Notes: a model not told the origin generated them from the letters alone. Shown: positions 1 to 9,594, counted from the first letter of the stretch. The stretch is DNA of 64,000 bases from Andreesenia angusta (GCF_001855385.1 NZ_MKIE01000001.1:62001-126000); one strand, 5' to 3'. Made by a program: numbers and translations.

Positions 1-1288
1 TTGAAGCGTCCTTAGCTCCAACTATACAAGGTATTCCAAGCTCTCTTGAAACTATGGCAGCATGGCAAGTTCTTCCACCTTCGTCAGTTACAACAGCTGC
101 GGCCTTTTTCATAGCTGGAACCATATCTGGATTTGTCATAACAGTTACAAGTATGTCGCCCTCTTTTACTTGGTCCATCTCTGTTATGTCTTTTATATTT
201 TTAACTTTTCCAGATCCGATTCCTGGAGATGCTCCAAGTCCTTTGGCTATCATCTTAAGCTCTTGGCTTCCCTGTCCTATTTCCATCTTTATTTCCTCCG
301 TAAGTGTAGTTATAGGTCTAGACTGAAGGATGTAAAGCTCCTCAGTGTCGCTGTCAAGTGCCCACTCTATGTCCTGAGGCGACTTGTAAAGCTCCTCTAT
401 TTTCATTCCGTAGTTTGCAAGCTTAGAGATTTCAAGGTCGTTTAGACATTGCTTTGTGACATACTCTGCTCCTAGAACTTCGGCCACTTCCATCTCCTTA
501 GTTCCAACTCCGTCAGTGTTCTTCACAACTATAGTGTTTTTGTCAGCTATAGTCTTCTCTATTATAGCTTTTGTAGTCTTGTCTATTATAAAGTCGTCTG
601 GTGTAACTATTCCTGAAACTACAGCCTCTCCAAGTCCCCAGCTGGCGTTTATCATTATCTCGTTAGAGCTGCTGTTCATAGGGTTTGCAGTGAACATAAC
701 TCCGGCTATCTTGCTGTTTACCATCTTCTGCACTACGACGCTAAGCGCTACCTCTGTGTGTACGAAGTTCTGGTGCTCTCTGTAGTAAATAGCTCTTGCA
801 GTCCAAAGCGATGCCCAACATCTCTTTATATGCGACTTAACTTCATCTATTCCGCTTATATGAAGGTAAGTGTCCTGCTGTCCTGCGAAAGAAGCCTCTG
901 GAAGGTCCTCTGCTGTAGCTGAAGATCTGATTGCAACCTGTGCATCTGGAGTCTTAACTCTCTTGTTGAACTCTTCATATGCCTCTATAATCTCCTGCTC
1001 TATATCTGAAGGCATGTCTTTTCTGATTATAAGCGCTCTTATAGCCGCACTTCTCTCTTGAAGTTGAACTGAATCCTCTACGTCCAAGCCATCTAGAACC
1101 TCTATTATTTCTTTCTGAAGATCTGACTTCTCTATAAAATCAGAATAAGCTGTTGCAGTTACACAGAATCCAGGTGGAACGTCTACTCCCTTTATAGTAA
1201 GCTCTCCTAGATTAGCTCCTTTTCCTCCTACTAGAGGTATGTCCTCTTTGTCGATTTCATTAAACCACTTGATATATTTATAGCTCAT
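1..1288 (-). CDS. ppsA: Phosphoenolpyruvate synthase (pyruvate, water dikinase), 5' part only
   Basis: The family converts pyruvate, ATP and water to phosphoenolpyruvate, AMP and phosphate, the entry step of gluconeogenesis from pyruvate. About 429 residues are visible; the 3' part lies beyond base 1. The N-terminus (MSYKYIKWFNE, then LVGGKGANLGEL) and the ATP-grasp segment (VAIRSSATAEDLPEASFAGQ) are typical. Near the window edge lies the swivelling phosphohistidine motif GGRTCHAAIVSRELGIP with its catalytic His. I chose ATG 1288 because AGGAAG sits seven bases upstream; an adjacent ATG at 1291 is possible. A candidate -10 (TATAAT) lies at 1323-1328. PPDK is the main alternative, but the N-terminus favours PEP synthase. 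Confidence 0.9.
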   Translation of the reverse strand, partial: MSYKYIKWFNEIDKEDIPLVGGKGANLGELTIKGVDVPPGFCVTATAYSDFIEKSDLQKEIIEVLDGLDVEDSVQLQERSAAIRALIIRKDMPSDIEQEIIEAYEEFNKRVKTPDAQVAIRSSATAEDLPEASFAGQQDTYLHISGIDEVKSHIKRCWASLWTARAIYYREHQNFVHTEVALSVVVQKMVNSKIAGVMFTANPMNSSSNEIMINASWGLGEAVVSGIVTPDDFIIDKTTKAIIEKTIADKNTIVVKNTDGVGTKEMEVAEVLGAEYVTKQCLNDLEISKLANYGMKIEELYKSPQDIEWALDSDTEELYILQSRPITTLTEEIKMEIGQGSQELKMIAKGLGASPGIGSGKVKNIKDITEMDQVKEGDILVTVMTNPDMVPAMKKAAAVVTDEGGRTCHAAIVSRELGIPCIVGAKDAS

Positions 1289-1428
1289 CATCCAACTTCC
1301 TTTCATCGTTTTTTCTAAATATATTATAACATAATCATTTCAATGTGCCATACTTTTTTATGTACTTTTATCTGAGCATAGACTCTATAAAAGAAAAAGC
1401 ATGGATATTATATATTTACCCACACTTT

Positions 1429-2157
1429 TTAATTTAAATTAACAGGTTTTGCGTATTTATGCTCTTCTTTTTTTCCATACTTCGAGATCTCGACTTCGTC
1501 CATTCGCTTTATGCTTATTCCGTATTGCAGTGTGTTCTCCATGTCCCAGACTACATTCCCTCTTATCTTAAGCCCTCGCTCCAGCGCATCGGGACTCCCT
1601 ATGGCCTTTATGACTATTGGAGGCTTTACATTTACGTCGTTTACAAGCAAGCTGTCGCCTTTAGGCACTAGCTCCGTGAAGTTTGTATACCGCTGGTTGT
1701 TTATGGATATAGCCTCGGCGCCATTGTCATTCAGTATAGTTATAATCTGAAGTATAAAACTGTAGTTTTCCACTATAAAGCTTATGTTTTCCCCAGCTTC
1801 GACTTTCAGCTCTGGATCTCTTATCTCCACCGCAACACCTGGGCCACTCACGTCTTCGTATCCAGCAAATATCCTGTACCTCTCAAGCTCGTTATACTTC
1901 CCCTGAACCTCTTCGCTATCCTTGGCTTCCTCCGTTTCATACTGCCTTATCTGAGAGTCGAGTTCCTCTATATACTGCTTTGAACTCTCTTTCTTGGCCT
2001 TTATAATCTCGTATTCTTTTGAAAGTTCCTTTAGCTTCTGATTTGGAAACACGTTGAAGCCGACTACGCTTATCGCTGTTTTAAACTGAATTGAAATCAT
2101 CACACCGAATACGGCACATACAGCCATAAACGCCAATTTTGACTTTGCTGCCTTCAA
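1429..2157 (-). CDS. DUF881 family membrane-anchored protein
   Basis: Conserved Firmicute protein of unknown biochemical role, related to YlxW/YlxX-type proteins often found near division and sporulation genes. It has one N-terminal membrane segment (about residues 8-27), a coiled coil rich in Glu and Lys (about 35-85), and a C-terminal globular domain with the family motifs VSGPGVAVEI, ILNDNGAEAISIN and IVIKAIG. I prefer TTG 2157, because GGGTGGTG lies just upstream and a TATAAT -10 at 2187-2192 would put the transcript start almost on the upstream ATG at 2178; that ATG would add seven residues. It lies between ppsA and argH as an apparent single gene. Confidence 0.8.
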   Translation of the reverse strand: MKAAKSKLAFMAVCAVFGVMISIQFKTAISVVGFNVFPNQKLKELSKEYEIIKAKKESSKQYIEELDSQIRQYETEEAKDSEEVQGKYNELERYRIFAGYEDVSGPGVAVEIRDPELKVEAGENISFIVENYSFILQIITILNDNGAEAISINNQRYTNFTELVPKGDSLLVNDVNVKPPIVIKAIGSPDALERGLKIRGNVVWDMENTLQYGISIKRMDEVEISKYGKKEEHKYAKPVNLN

Positions 2158-2219
2158 AAAATCACCACCCAAATCCATGTCCTTAGATTATAGCATATAT
2201 ATCATTTGTTTCAGATTAC

Positions 2220-2264
2220 AAAAAAACAAAAGCCACCAATCAGTCTAGATTGGCGACTTTCGTC
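2220..2264 (-). terminator. Intrinsic terminator of argGH
   Basis: Read on the minus strand, a ten-base-pair stem (GTCGCCAATC with GATTGGTGGC, including G-U pairs) is followed by TTTTGTTTTTTT. It lies just past the argH stop. Confidence 0.85.
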
Positions 2265-2279
2265 ACAGAGCCCTGAGTT

Positions 2280-3596
2280 CTAAAGCAGCTCTTTTTTTAT
2301 TCCCTTTTCAAATACCTTTTCATACTCTATGAAGTCATATATGTCGTCCGTGAAATTAGGGCTTACTCCGTTCAGCTCTTCTAAGCTTAGGTCCTCTATC
2401 GCAACTCCTTTGCTTTCACAGAGCAGCACTATCTCTCCCACTATCTTGTGGGCATCCCTGAAAGCCACTCCCTTTGTAACTAGGTAGTCTGCAACTTCAG
2501 TTGCATTCAGGAATCCTGCCTTCACAGCTCCTCTAAGCACGTCTGCGTTGACTTTCAGAGTCTTCAGCATCTCGTTCATTATGCTTATGCAAGATATCAC
2601 AGTGTCTAGCGCATCGAAGTACTGTTGCTTGTCCTCCTGCATGTCCTTGTTGTAGGCAAGCGGTATTCCCTTCATAACGGTCAGCATACCCATAAGCGCT
2701 CCGTAAACTCTTCCTGTCTTCCCTCTTATAAGCTCTGCCGCATCTGGGTTTTTCTTCTGCGGCATTATGCTGCTTCCTGTTGCGTATGCATCGTCTATCT
2801 GTACAAATCTGAACTCCTGACTGCTCCAGATTATAAGCTCTTCACTCAGCCTGCTCAGGTGCATCATGATTATAGAGAATGCTGAAAGCATCTCTAGAAG
2901 GTAGTCCCTGTCGCTCACCCCGTCCATGAAGTTGTCCACAGGCTTTTTAAAGCCCAGCTTCTCAGCCGTGTAGCTTCTATCTATGGAGTGAGTCGTCCCG
3001 GCAAGCGCTCCGCATCCTAGGGGCGACTCGTCCATAAGCTCTACTGCGTTTTCAAGCCTCTGCTTGTCTCTTCTGAACATACTGTAGTACGCCATCATAT
3101 GTTGCTTGAAAGTCACAACCTGAGCCCTTTGAAGGTGCGTATACCCTGGCATTATATGGCAGTTATTGTCTGCAAGTGTCTTTGTCGTCTCCATAAGCTC
3201 GCCCATCATCTCTGCAAGCATCTGTCCGTTTTCCTTTGCGAAAAGCCTCATGTCTACTGCGACCTGGTCGTTTCTGCTCCTAGAAGTGTGCAGCTTCTTT
3301 CCGACTTCGCCTATTCTCTCTATCAAGTTTACCTCCATAAAGGAGTGTATATCCTCGTAATTGCCTTCTATCAGCAGCTTTCCAGCTTCTATGTCCTCTA
3401 GTATAGAGCTTAGGCCCCCTATTATCTGGGACTTCTCCTCGTCTGTAAGTATTCCCGACTTGTTCAGCATCTCTACATGGGCCAAGCTCCCGATTATATC
3501 CTGTTTGTAAAGTCTCTTGTCAAAAGGAAGAGAGCTATTGAAGTCCTCCATCAGCTTGTTTTCGTCCTTTTGAAATCTTCCACCCCAAAGTTTCAT
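2280..3596 (-). CDS. argH: Argininosuccinate lyase
   Basis: Cleaves argininosuccinate to arginine and fumarate, the last step of arginine synthesis, as a soluble homotetramer. At 438 residues it is full length. The start MKLWGGRFQ, the HTSRSRNDQVA stretch and the fumarase/aspartase-superfamily signature GSSIMPQKKNPD are all present; the last is the flexible loop with the catalytic Ser. It follows argG by 11 bases, so the two are co-transcribed, and an intrinsic terminator follows. No frame defects are seen. Confidence 0.97.
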   Translation of the reverse strand: MKLWGGRFQKDENKLMEDFNSSLPFDKRLYKQDIIGSLAHVEMLNKSGILTDEEKSQIIGGLSSILEDIEAGKLLIEGNYEDIHSFMEVNLIERIGEVGKKLHTSRSRNDQVAVDMRLFAKENGQMLAEMMGELMETTKTLADNNCHIMPGYTHLQRAQVVTFKQHMMAYYSMFRRDKQRLENAVELMDESPLGCGALAGTTHSIDRSYTAEKLGFKKPVDNFMDGVSDRDYLLEMLSAFSIIMMHLSRLSEELIIWSSQEFRFVQIDDAYATGSSIMPQKKNPDAAELIRGKTGRVYGALMGMLTVMKGIPLAYNKDMQEDKQQYFDALDTVISCISIMNEMLKTLKVNADVLRGAVKAGFLNATEVADYLVTKGVAFRDAHKIVGEIVLLCESKGVAIEDLSLEELNGVSPNFTDDIYDFIEYEKVFEKGIKKELL

Positions 3597-3607
3597 TTGC
3601 TCACCGC

Positions 3608-4810
3608 CTATTTGTTTTTAGCCATTCCTCTTATCTTAAGTGGTAGTGTAAACAGCTTTATAAATCCATCCGCGTCTTCATGGTTGTAAAGCTCGCTCGC
3701 TCCGAAAGAAGATATCTCCTCGTCGTAAAGCGCATATGGAGAGTCCATTCCAGCTATAACCACGTTCCCCTTGTAAAGCTTCAGCTTAACCCATCCTGTA
3801 ACTGTCTCTTGAGTCGAGTTCACAAATGCGTCTAGCGCCTCTTTAAGCTGTGTAAACCAAAGTCCGTCATATACAAGCTCTGCGTATCTTATAGCTACAG
3901 TCTGCTTGAAGTGGTAAGTCGCTCTGTCTATAGTCAGCTTCTCAAGGTCTTTGTGAGCTTCCATAAGTATAGTAGCTCCAGGGCTTTCGTAGACTCCTCT
4001 AGACTTCATTCCCACAAGTCTGTTCTCAAGTATGTCCACTACGCCTACTCCGTTCTCTCCACCTATCTTGTTAAGCTCTGAAAGCAGCTCCGCTGGTGAC
4101 ATCTCTACACCGTTTAATTTTGTAGGTTCTCCTTTTTCGAACTCCAGCTCAATATAAGTAGGCTCATCTTTTGCAGCCTCTAGAGTCTTAGTCATAAGGT
4201 AAAGCTCTTCCGCTCTGTGCTCGTTCTTAGGATCCTCAAGATGTCCACCCTCGTGGCTTATATGCATAAGGTTCATATCTCTTGAGTAGATCTTCTCCTT
4301 AGTTACAGGCACAGGTATTCCCTTTTCGTTTGCATAGTCTATGGCGTCTTCTCTAGAACTTATGTCCCATATTCTCCAAGGCGCTATTATCTGTATGCTA
4401 GGGTCTATCGCAGCTATTCCAGCCTCGAATCTCACCTGATCGTTTCCTTTTCCAGTGCATCCGTGACAGATGTACTTAGCTCCCTCTTTATGCGCTACTT
4501 CAACTAGCTTCTTAGCTATAAGCGGTCTTGCAACTGCTGTTCCCATAAGGTATTTGTCCTCGTAAACCGCATTTGCCTTCACTGCCTTGAATACGTAGTC
4601 CTTTACAAACTCCTCTTTTACGTCTTCTATGTATATCTTTGACGCTCCAGAAGCTATGGCCTTCTTTCTAACTTCCTCCATATCGTCGTCTTGTCCGACA
4701 TTTACACAAGCAGCTATTATCTCCATATTGTAGTTCTCTTTTAGCCAAGGTATAACTATCGAAGTGTCAAGTCCTCCAGAATACGCCAGTACAACTTTTT
4801 CTTTGCTCAT
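3608..4810 (-). CDS. argG: Argininosuccinate synthase
   Basis: Joins citrulline and aspartate using ATP to make argininosuccinate. At 400 residues it is the usual length. The N-terminal PP-loop ATP-binding motif AYSGGLDTS is intact, as are [16 protein letters not shown] and the C-terminal half of the family. First gene of an argG-argH unit. Its promoter, about 130-165 bases upstream, is a perfect sigma-A site overlapped by two copies of an AT-rich 14-mer. Neither citrulline-forming genes nor argR are in this window, so the product may serve synthesis from citrulline or part of an arginine cycle; that is inference. Confidence 0.97.
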   Translation of the reverse strand: MSKEKVVLAYSGGLDTSIVIPWLKENYNMEIIAACVNVGQDDDMEEVRKKAIASGASKIYIEDVKEEFVKDYVFKAVKANAVYEDKYLMGTAVARPLIAKKLVEVAHKEGAKYICHGCTGKGNDQVRFEAGIAAIDPSIQIIAPWRIWDISSREDAIDYANEKGIPVPVTKEKIYSRDMNLMHISHEGGHLEDPKNEHRAEELYLMTKTLEAAKDEPTYIELEFEKGEPTKLNGVEMSPAELLSELNKIGGENGVGVVDILENRLVGMKSRGVYESPGATILMEAHKDLEKLTIDRATYHFKQTVAIRYAELVYDGLWFTQLKEALDAFVNSTQETVTGWVKLKLYKGNVVIAGMDSPYALYDEEISSFGASELYNHEDADGFIKLFTLPLKIRGMAKNK

Positions 4811-4913
4811 ATTTAAAACCCCTCTCTATTTCATTATTTTAATGACTCTTTCCCAATATAATATCATCTTAACAAGGCTTAAAGCAATATATCCGGAAAT
4901 TAATCAGTCTCTG

Positions 4914-4947
4914 CATATTTATTTATATTAACTTATATTTATTTATA
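4914..4947 (-). promoter_or_regulatory. Duplicated AT-rich element downstream of the argG -10 (possible ArgR operator)
   Basis: Two near-identical 14-mers (TATAAATAAATATA-like on the minus strand) occupy 4914-4927 and 4934-4947, offset by 20 bases and covering the expected transcript start. ArgR/AhrC operators are often paired AT-rich boxes about two helical turns apart. The sequence does not match the TGAAT...ATTCA core well, so this rests mainly on position and spacing. Confidence 0.4.
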
Positions 4948-4976
4948 ATTATAACTGCTGATATTCACTATGTCAA
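4948..4976 (-). promoter_or_regulatory. Sigma-A promoter of argGH
   Basis: On the minus strand TTGACA (4976-4971) and TATAAT (4953-4948) are separated by exactly 17 bases. Both hexamers match consensus. Confidence 0.85.
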
Positions 4977-5067
4977 CAATATAGGCGTTTTTTAAAATTT
5001 TTGAGTCTGATGAAGCTCTTAAATGGGTATCTTAATAGGAAAGCATTCATTTAAAGGGGGTATCGCT

Positions 5068-5445
5068 ATGCAGTGGAAGTTTGTAGTATCTCTAGTTTCG
5101 GCGCTTCTAGTGGCCGTGTTTGCCATACAGAATTCAGACCCTGTGGATATAAAGTTTCTAGTGGCTGGCGCCAATATTTCACAGGCACTTGTAATACTTA
5201 TCTCCGCCTCGCTTGGAGCGGTTGTGGCCATATTCCTTGGGCTTTTAAAGCAGTTTTCGCTAAAGAAGTCCATAAGGGAAAAGTCCAAGCGCATACAAAA
5301 CCTTGAGTCTGAAATCGCATCTCTTCGTGATGAGAACAGAGCGCTAAGTGAGTCGCTTAACGCTACCGGGACTCCTCATCTAGCTTTAGAGAGCATGCCG
5401 GGTAAATCGCCTGAATCTTCAAACCTTGAGCACAAGGAAGACTAA
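5068..5445 (+). CDS. LapA-domain (DUF1049) membrane protein
   Basis: A 125-residue protein with two hydrophobic segments (about 4-22 and 36-58) joined by the family motif QNSDPVDIKFL, followed by a cytoplasmic coiled coil (about 60-105). The fold is named for Gram-negative lipopolysaccharide assembly protein A; in Firmicutes its role is not known. ATG 5068 is preferred over the upstream in-frame ATG at 5023 because AAAGGGGGTA lies seven bases upstream. It is a lone plus-strand gene that converges on the amidase gene across a shared hairpin. Confidence 0.8.
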   Translation: MQWKFVVSLVSALLVAVFAIQNSDPVDIKFLVAGANISQALVILISASLGAVVAIFLGLLKQFSLKKSIREKSKRIQNLESEIASLRDENRALSESLNATGTPHLALESMPGKSPESSNLEHKED

Positions 5446-5460
5446 AGTTTTTAAATCCAA

Positions 5461-5486
5461 AGGGCAGACCAAATGGTCTGCCCTAG
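5461..5486. terminator. Bidirectional hairpin terminator
   Basis: AGGGCAGACC and GGTCTGCCCT form a perfect ten-base-pair stem with an AAAT loop, between the convergent LapA-like and amidase genes. T-rich sequence flanks both sides. Confidence 0.75.
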
Positions 5487-6286
5487 AATATTTTGCTGTA
5501 GCCGCTGTTTCTCTTTCGGCTTGTCACCTTTGTGTTTAGCTTCAGCTCTGCGAAGTCCACAGAGAACCTGCCGCCCTTAAGGCAGTCCTCTAGCTTGAAC
5601 TTGTACTCGTCCTCGAAGTTCCCCTCTATCCAGAGGCTGAAGCTCCTCTTCTCTAGGTCGTATACGCTGCTCCAGGCAGTAAGTCCCTCTTGGTAGACAT
5701 TTGAAACCATCTCCCTATAGCCTACACCATCCAGGTTGCTTTCAAACTCATAGCTTTTCTTGACTTTCAGCTCGCGCTTACAGCTGTTCTTACTGGTTGC
5801 AGACTTGTTCGTCAGAACTCTGTATGTTTCAGCGTCTAGCTCTACAAGCTCTTCAAATACATTTTCTTCGTATATCCCAACTGTGTTTTGTCTGTCTGCG
5901 AAAAAATACTGCACCTTGGGAAGCCCGTACTTTATCTTGTAGTCTATGGCGAAGCTCTTGACTATCTCAAGCGCTTCGGCGGAAGTCCTGGCCCTCTCCA
6001 GCAGAAACCTCACCATGCTGAGGCTGTTTATCACAAGTGGGGACTCTTTCCGCTCCTCACCTCCATATGTTGGAAGCGCCACCACAGCCACAAAGAGTCC
6101 CTCTGTGTTTATGCCTTCATATGCCCTGTCTTCGCCCATCTGCTCTATAAATGCGCAACCTATAGTGCTTATGCCGTAGCTCCTATAGGGCGGCACAAAG
6201 CAGATATTTCCGCCGTACTGCACCCAGTCAAAGCTCCTTCCGACTAGTGTCTTTCCGCTCTCAACTCTTCCAAACACGGTGCACAT
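5483..6286 (-). CDS. Choloylglycine hydrolase family (linear amide C-N hydrolase, Ntn fold)
   Basis: Belongs to the N-terminal-nucleophile family that includes bile salt hydrolase, penicillin V acylase and acyl-homoserine-lactone acylases. The protein begins MCTVFGR, so Cys2 would become the N-terminal nucleophile after Met removal. Arg17 and Asp20 (VGRSFDW) match catalytic positions, and NTEGLFVAV carries the usual Asn. At 267 residues it is shorter than typical bile salt hydrolases. No signal peptide, so cytoplasmic. It sits one base after tldE and is probably co-transcribed with it. The substrate cannot be read from sequence. Confidence 0.85.
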   Translation of the reverse strand: MCTVFGRVESGKTLVGRSFDWVQYGGNICFVPPYRSYGISTIGCAFIEQMGEDRAYEGINTEGLFVAVVALPTYGGEERKESPLVINSLSMVRFLLERARTSAEALEIVKSFAIDYKIKYGLPKVQYFFADRQNTVGIYEENVFEELVELDAETYRVLTNKSATSKNSCKRELKVKKSYEFESNLDGVGYREMVSNVYQEGLTAWSSVYDLEKRSFSLWIEGNFEDEYKFKLEDCLKGGRFSVDFAELKLNTKVTSRKRNSGYSKIF

Positions 6287-6287
6287 G

Positions 6288-7631
6288 CTACTCCCCTGCC
6301 ACCGAAAGGCTCTTTATCTTTATGGAAGGAGAGCCTATGTTTCCAGGAAGTATGAATTCTAGGTCGTTTCCTATCATCTCTATCTCTTTTATCAGCTTGT
6401 AGAAATTGCCCGCCACAGTTATCTGGTTTACAGGCCTTGAAATTTCCCCATTTTCAACAAGGTATCCATAGGCCGAAAGCGAGAAATCACCCGATACAGA
6501 GTTAAGACCAGAGTGAAGCCCCTGAAGGTCTATGACAAGTATACCTCTCTTTACGGACTTTATTATATCCTCAAAGCTGTGAGATCCGTTTTCCACATAG
6601 AAGTTGGTAGGCGCTATGGATATCGAGGACTTGTAGCCCTTAAATCCATTTCCTGTAGGTTCCACTCCGTCTTTCTTGGCCGTCTTTAGGCTGTGAAGGT
6701 ATGTCTTAAGCACCCCGTTTTCGATCAGCTTCTTGTACACTGTAGCAACGCCCTCGCTGTCGAAGCCTGTAGAGCCCATCCCGTTCTCCAGGAAAGGGTC
6801 GTCAACTATTGTAAGCTCCGGCACAGCTATCTGCTCTCCTAGCTTGCCCTTCAACAGCGAGAGATCTTTCTGCACAGCCTCTGCCGAAAAAATTCCTTCA
6901 AATGAATCTACAAGACTCGCAGCCACATCATTTCTAAGCACTATCTCGTAGTCTCCAGACTCTACGCTCTTGGCCCCTATCATGGATATCGCCTCGTCCA
7001 CAGCCTCTTTTGCAAGCTGAGATATGTCAAACTTAGAGAAATCGTTTGAAAGCACGTATCTGTCGGCCGTCTTTATGTCGTCCCCGTCTTTCACTTTTAC
7101 AGAGATATAGCCGTAAGCCATATTGGATCTGTCCTCCAGCACAAGGCCTTTGCTGTTTACTAGCACGCTGTAGCCACTTGACTCTCCGTATAGGCAGGTG
7201 CTCACCGACTCCACCCTTTCGTCCAAACTAAGCGCCACTCGCTCTAGCTCCATGGCGAAGTCTATCTTCTTAGACGTGTCCACTTTCTCAAGCTCCGGGT
7301 TGTAGCTCTCCACTTTTCTGTAGCTTTCGGACCCGCCGAATATGAACTCCTTGTCCTCGTCCTCTATCACAGAGGCGTTTTGCTTAGCGCCCTCTATAAG
7401 CATGTCCACCGAAGAGCTGTCCACCTTTTCCGAGTAGGCGTAGCCCATATTTCCATTGTAAACCCCTCTGAAAGACATGCCCTCGCCGTCCGCTATAGTG
7501 TATTTGTCAAGTTCTCCTTTAAACACCTTTATATCCATGCTAGAGCTTCCCTGGATATATACCTCCATGTCCTCGAAGCCGGCCTGTTTTCCCTTTTCCA
7601 GCAGTTCCTCTATCAACGCTTTGTTCTCCAT
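6288..7631 (-). CDS. tldE: TldE/PmbA family metalloprotease-like subunit
   Basis: TldE partners TldD in a heterodimeric protease that trims unfolded peptides, for example microcin B17 precursor and CcdA in Enterobacteria; TldE itself lacks the metal site. The protein is about 447 residues from ATG 7631, has no HExxH motif, and carries the conserved GNGFKG and VSGDFSLSAYGYLVENGE segments. ATG 7631 is chosen because GGAAGGAG lies upstream; a GTG at 7643 would overlap that site. The 5' end lies at the stop of tldD, so translation is probably coupled. No ribosomal-peptide precursor gene is visible nearby. Confidence 0.92.
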   Translation of the reverse strand: MENKALIEELLEKGKQAGFEDMEVYIQGSSSMDIKVFKGELDKYTIADGEGMSFRGVYNGNMGYAYSEKVDSSSVDMLIEGAKQNASVIEDEDKEFIFGGSESYRKVESYNPELEKVDTSKKIDFAMELERVALSLDERVESVSTCLYGESSGYSVLVNSKGLVLEDRSNMAYGYISVKVKDGDDIKTADRYVLSNDFSKFDISQLAKEAVDEAISMIGAKSVESGDYEIVLRNDVAASLVDSFEGIFSAEAVQKDLSLLKGKLGEQIAVPELTIVDDPFLENGMGSTGFDSEGVATVYKKLIENGVLKTYLHSLKTAKKDGVEPTGNGFKGYKSSISIAPTNFYVENGSHSFEDIIKSVKRGILVIDLQGLHSGLNSVSGDFSLSAYGYLVENGEISRPVNQITVAGNFYKLIKEIEMIGNDLEFILPGNIGSPSIKIKSLSVAGE

Positions 7632-7632
7632 A

Positions 7633-9024
7633 CTACTCAACACTCCTTCCGCCTACAGTCATGGACTCGACCCTTATAGTCGGCTGGCCTACATTGGCCG
7701 GTATCGACCCGCTTGAAGCTCCGCAGACTCCCTGTCCATGCTCTAGGTTGTCTCCAACCATGTCTATCTTCTGAAGTACCTCAAGTCCGCTGCCTATGAG
7801 AGTTGCCCCCCTTACAGGCTCGCAAATCTTTCCGTTTCTGACTATATAGCCTTCCATCACGGCGAAGTTGAACTCGCCTGTCACCGTGTTCACAGAGCCT
7901 CCGCCCATGTTTCTGGCGTAGAGCCCGTACTCTGTGCTCTCTATTATCTCCTGCTTCTTGGACTTGCCTGCTGCTATATAGGTGTTTGTCATCCTAGAAG
8001 TCGGGGCGTATTTGTAGGACTGCCTTCTGGAAGAGCCTGTAGACTCGACTCCCATTCTCTGTCCATTCAGCTTGTCCACCATATAGCCCTTCAGTATTCC
8101 GTTTTCTATAAGCACGTTCTTCCTTGTAGGAGTTCCCTCGTCGTCTATGTTGAGAGACCCCCATCCGTTTGGAATAGTCCCGTCGTCTATTGCAGTCACA
8201 AGAGGAGATGCCACCTGCTCGCCAAGCTTGTCCGTGAAAACAGACAGCTTCTTGGCCACAGACGAAGCCTCCAGCCCGTGTCCGCAGGCCTCGTGGAATA
8301 TAACTCCTCCGAAGCCGTTGTCTATTATGACAGGCATCTTGCCGCTAGGACATACATCGGCCTCTATCATAGTCTTGGCGACTCTTGAAGCCTCTCTGCC
8401 GTAGCCTTCTATATCAAGGTCCGAGTAAAACTCGAATCCCATCTGGGCGCCTGGTCCGAAAAAGCCCGTCTGCATCTCTCCCTCGCTCTGTGCTACAGAG
8501 GATATTCCCATTCTGGTCCTGACCCTTCTGTCCTCTGTGAAAAGTCCTTCCGAGTTGGCTATCATCACGTTCTGTATGCTGTCGCCGTAGCTCACCGAGA
8601 CCTGCGAGATTACGCTGTCGTACTCTTTCGCAGAGCTGTAGGCCCTCTTCATAAGCTCTATCTTCCTGGCCTTCTCCACTGTGTCCGGCAACACCTCTAT
8701 GTTGTGAATGTTTTTCACCCTATAGTCTATAAGGTCTATAGATATTTCTTTTCTCTCTCTTCCTATTACAGCCTTGGAGCCCTGGCTTGCCAGCTTCATA
8801 AGGCTCTCTCTGTCCGACTTGTTTGTATATAGGTAGATGCTGTTGTGTCCGTTGAATATCCTTAAGCCGACTCCGAAGTCCCTTCCAGTCATGGCGCTGT
8901 CTATCTTTCCGCCTATCAGGAAGAGCGAAGAGTTGTACTTGTCCTCCACAAACACCTCTGCAAAGTCTCCGCCTGTGGAAATCGATTCCGCTATCATTTC
9001 CTCCACTATTTTTCTGTCTAGCAT
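7633..9024 (-). CDS. tldD: TldD family metalloprotease catalytic subunit
   Basis: Zinc-dependent half of the TldD/TldE protease. At 463 residues it is full length. The metal-binding motif HEACGHGLE (HExxxH) is intact, preceded by the hydrophobic GFGGVIF strand, and the C-terminal GSGLEVLQKIDMVG segment is typical. It lies two bases after the CYTH gene and before tldE, in the order trpA - CYTH - tldD - tldE - amidase with almost no gaps. That suggests one transcript starting at trpA. Confidence 0.95.
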   Translation of the reverse strand: MLDRKIVEEMIAESISTGGDFAEVFVEDKYNSSLFLIGGKIDSAMTGRDFGVGLRIFNGHNSIYLYTNKSDRESLMKLASQGSKAVIGRERKEISIDLIDYRVKNIHNIEVLPDTVEKARKIELMKRAYSSAKEYDSVISQVSVSYGDSIQNVMIANSEGLFTEDRRVRTRMGISSVAQSEGEMQTGFFGPGAQMGFEFYSDLDIEGYGREASRVAKTMIEADVCPSGKMPVIIDNGFGGVIFHEACGHGLEASSVAKKLSVFTDKLGEQVASPLVTAIDDGTIPNGWGSLNIDDEGTPTRKNVLIENGILKGYMVDKLNGQRMGVESTGSSRRQSYKYAPTSRMTNTYIAAGKSKKQEIIESTEYGLYARNMGGGSVNTVTGEFNFAVMEGYIVRNGKICEPVRGATLIGSGLEVLQKIDMVGDNLEHGQGVCGASSGSIPANVGQPTIRVESMTVGGRSVE

Positions 9025-9025
9025 T

Positions 9026-9583
9026 TTATCCCTCCTGCTTCTCTGCTTCGGCTTCCGCCTTCAGCTCTCTTATGGTCTTTAGGCTTATGTCGCTTTCCGA
9101 AGCTCCTATAAGCTCTACCGCCCTCTTCAAATCCTCTTTTGACTCCACCTCTATCTCAAGGTATGGATATGGCACTGTCGCCTCGTCCCAAGTATCTATA
9201 TCGTAGACTATGTTTTCCAGCCTGTACCTTATCCTCTCTTTGTAGCCCTCGTGCTTTTTAGAAAGTCCAAGCTCTAGAAGCATCCTGCCAAGCGACTCCT
9301 TGTCCTCGACTTTCGTCTCTATCTCCTCGTACTCCTTTATTCCATCGTTTGAGATTATTTTCTTTATTGTAAACTCGTACTCTACAGCTCCCGTACTCAG
9401 GTCCTTTATCTCCCTTATCCTGATATATCCCCGCCTCTCGCGCTCGAACGAGCCGTCCGGGTAGTCATATACGCTATTTACCTGAAGCTCTCTTTTTACA
9501 AGCTCAGCACCTATTTCCACTAGCTTTCGCTCTATCTCGCTCTTGTCTATGTTCAAGACTTTCACTTCCAGCTCTCTTCCCAT
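9026..9583 (-). CDS. CYTH domain protein (class IV adenylyl cyclase / thiamine-triphosphatase fold)
   Basis: CYTH enzymes bind triphosphates and two metal ions in a beta-barrel tunnel; members include CyaB cyclases, thiamine triphosphatases and inorganic triphosphatases. The signature ExExK is at the N-terminus (ELEVK), and later charged strands follow the fold (YIRIREI, YEFTIKK, EEIETKV, YLEIEVES). At 185 residues it is a single-domain member with no CHAD domain. Fold and metal-triphosphate binding are well supported, the substrate is not. It sits between trpA and tldD. Confidence 0.87.
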   Translation of the reverse strand: MGRELEVKVLNIDKSEIERKLVEIGAELVKRELQVNSVYDYPDGSFERERRGYIRIREIKDLSTGAVEYEFTIKKIISNDGIKEYEEIETKVEDKESLGRMLLELGLSKKHEGYKERIRYRLENIVYDIDTWDEATVPYPYLEIEVESKEDLKRAVELIGASESDISLKTIRELKAEAEAEKQEG

Positions 9584-9594
9584 GCTCTCACCTC

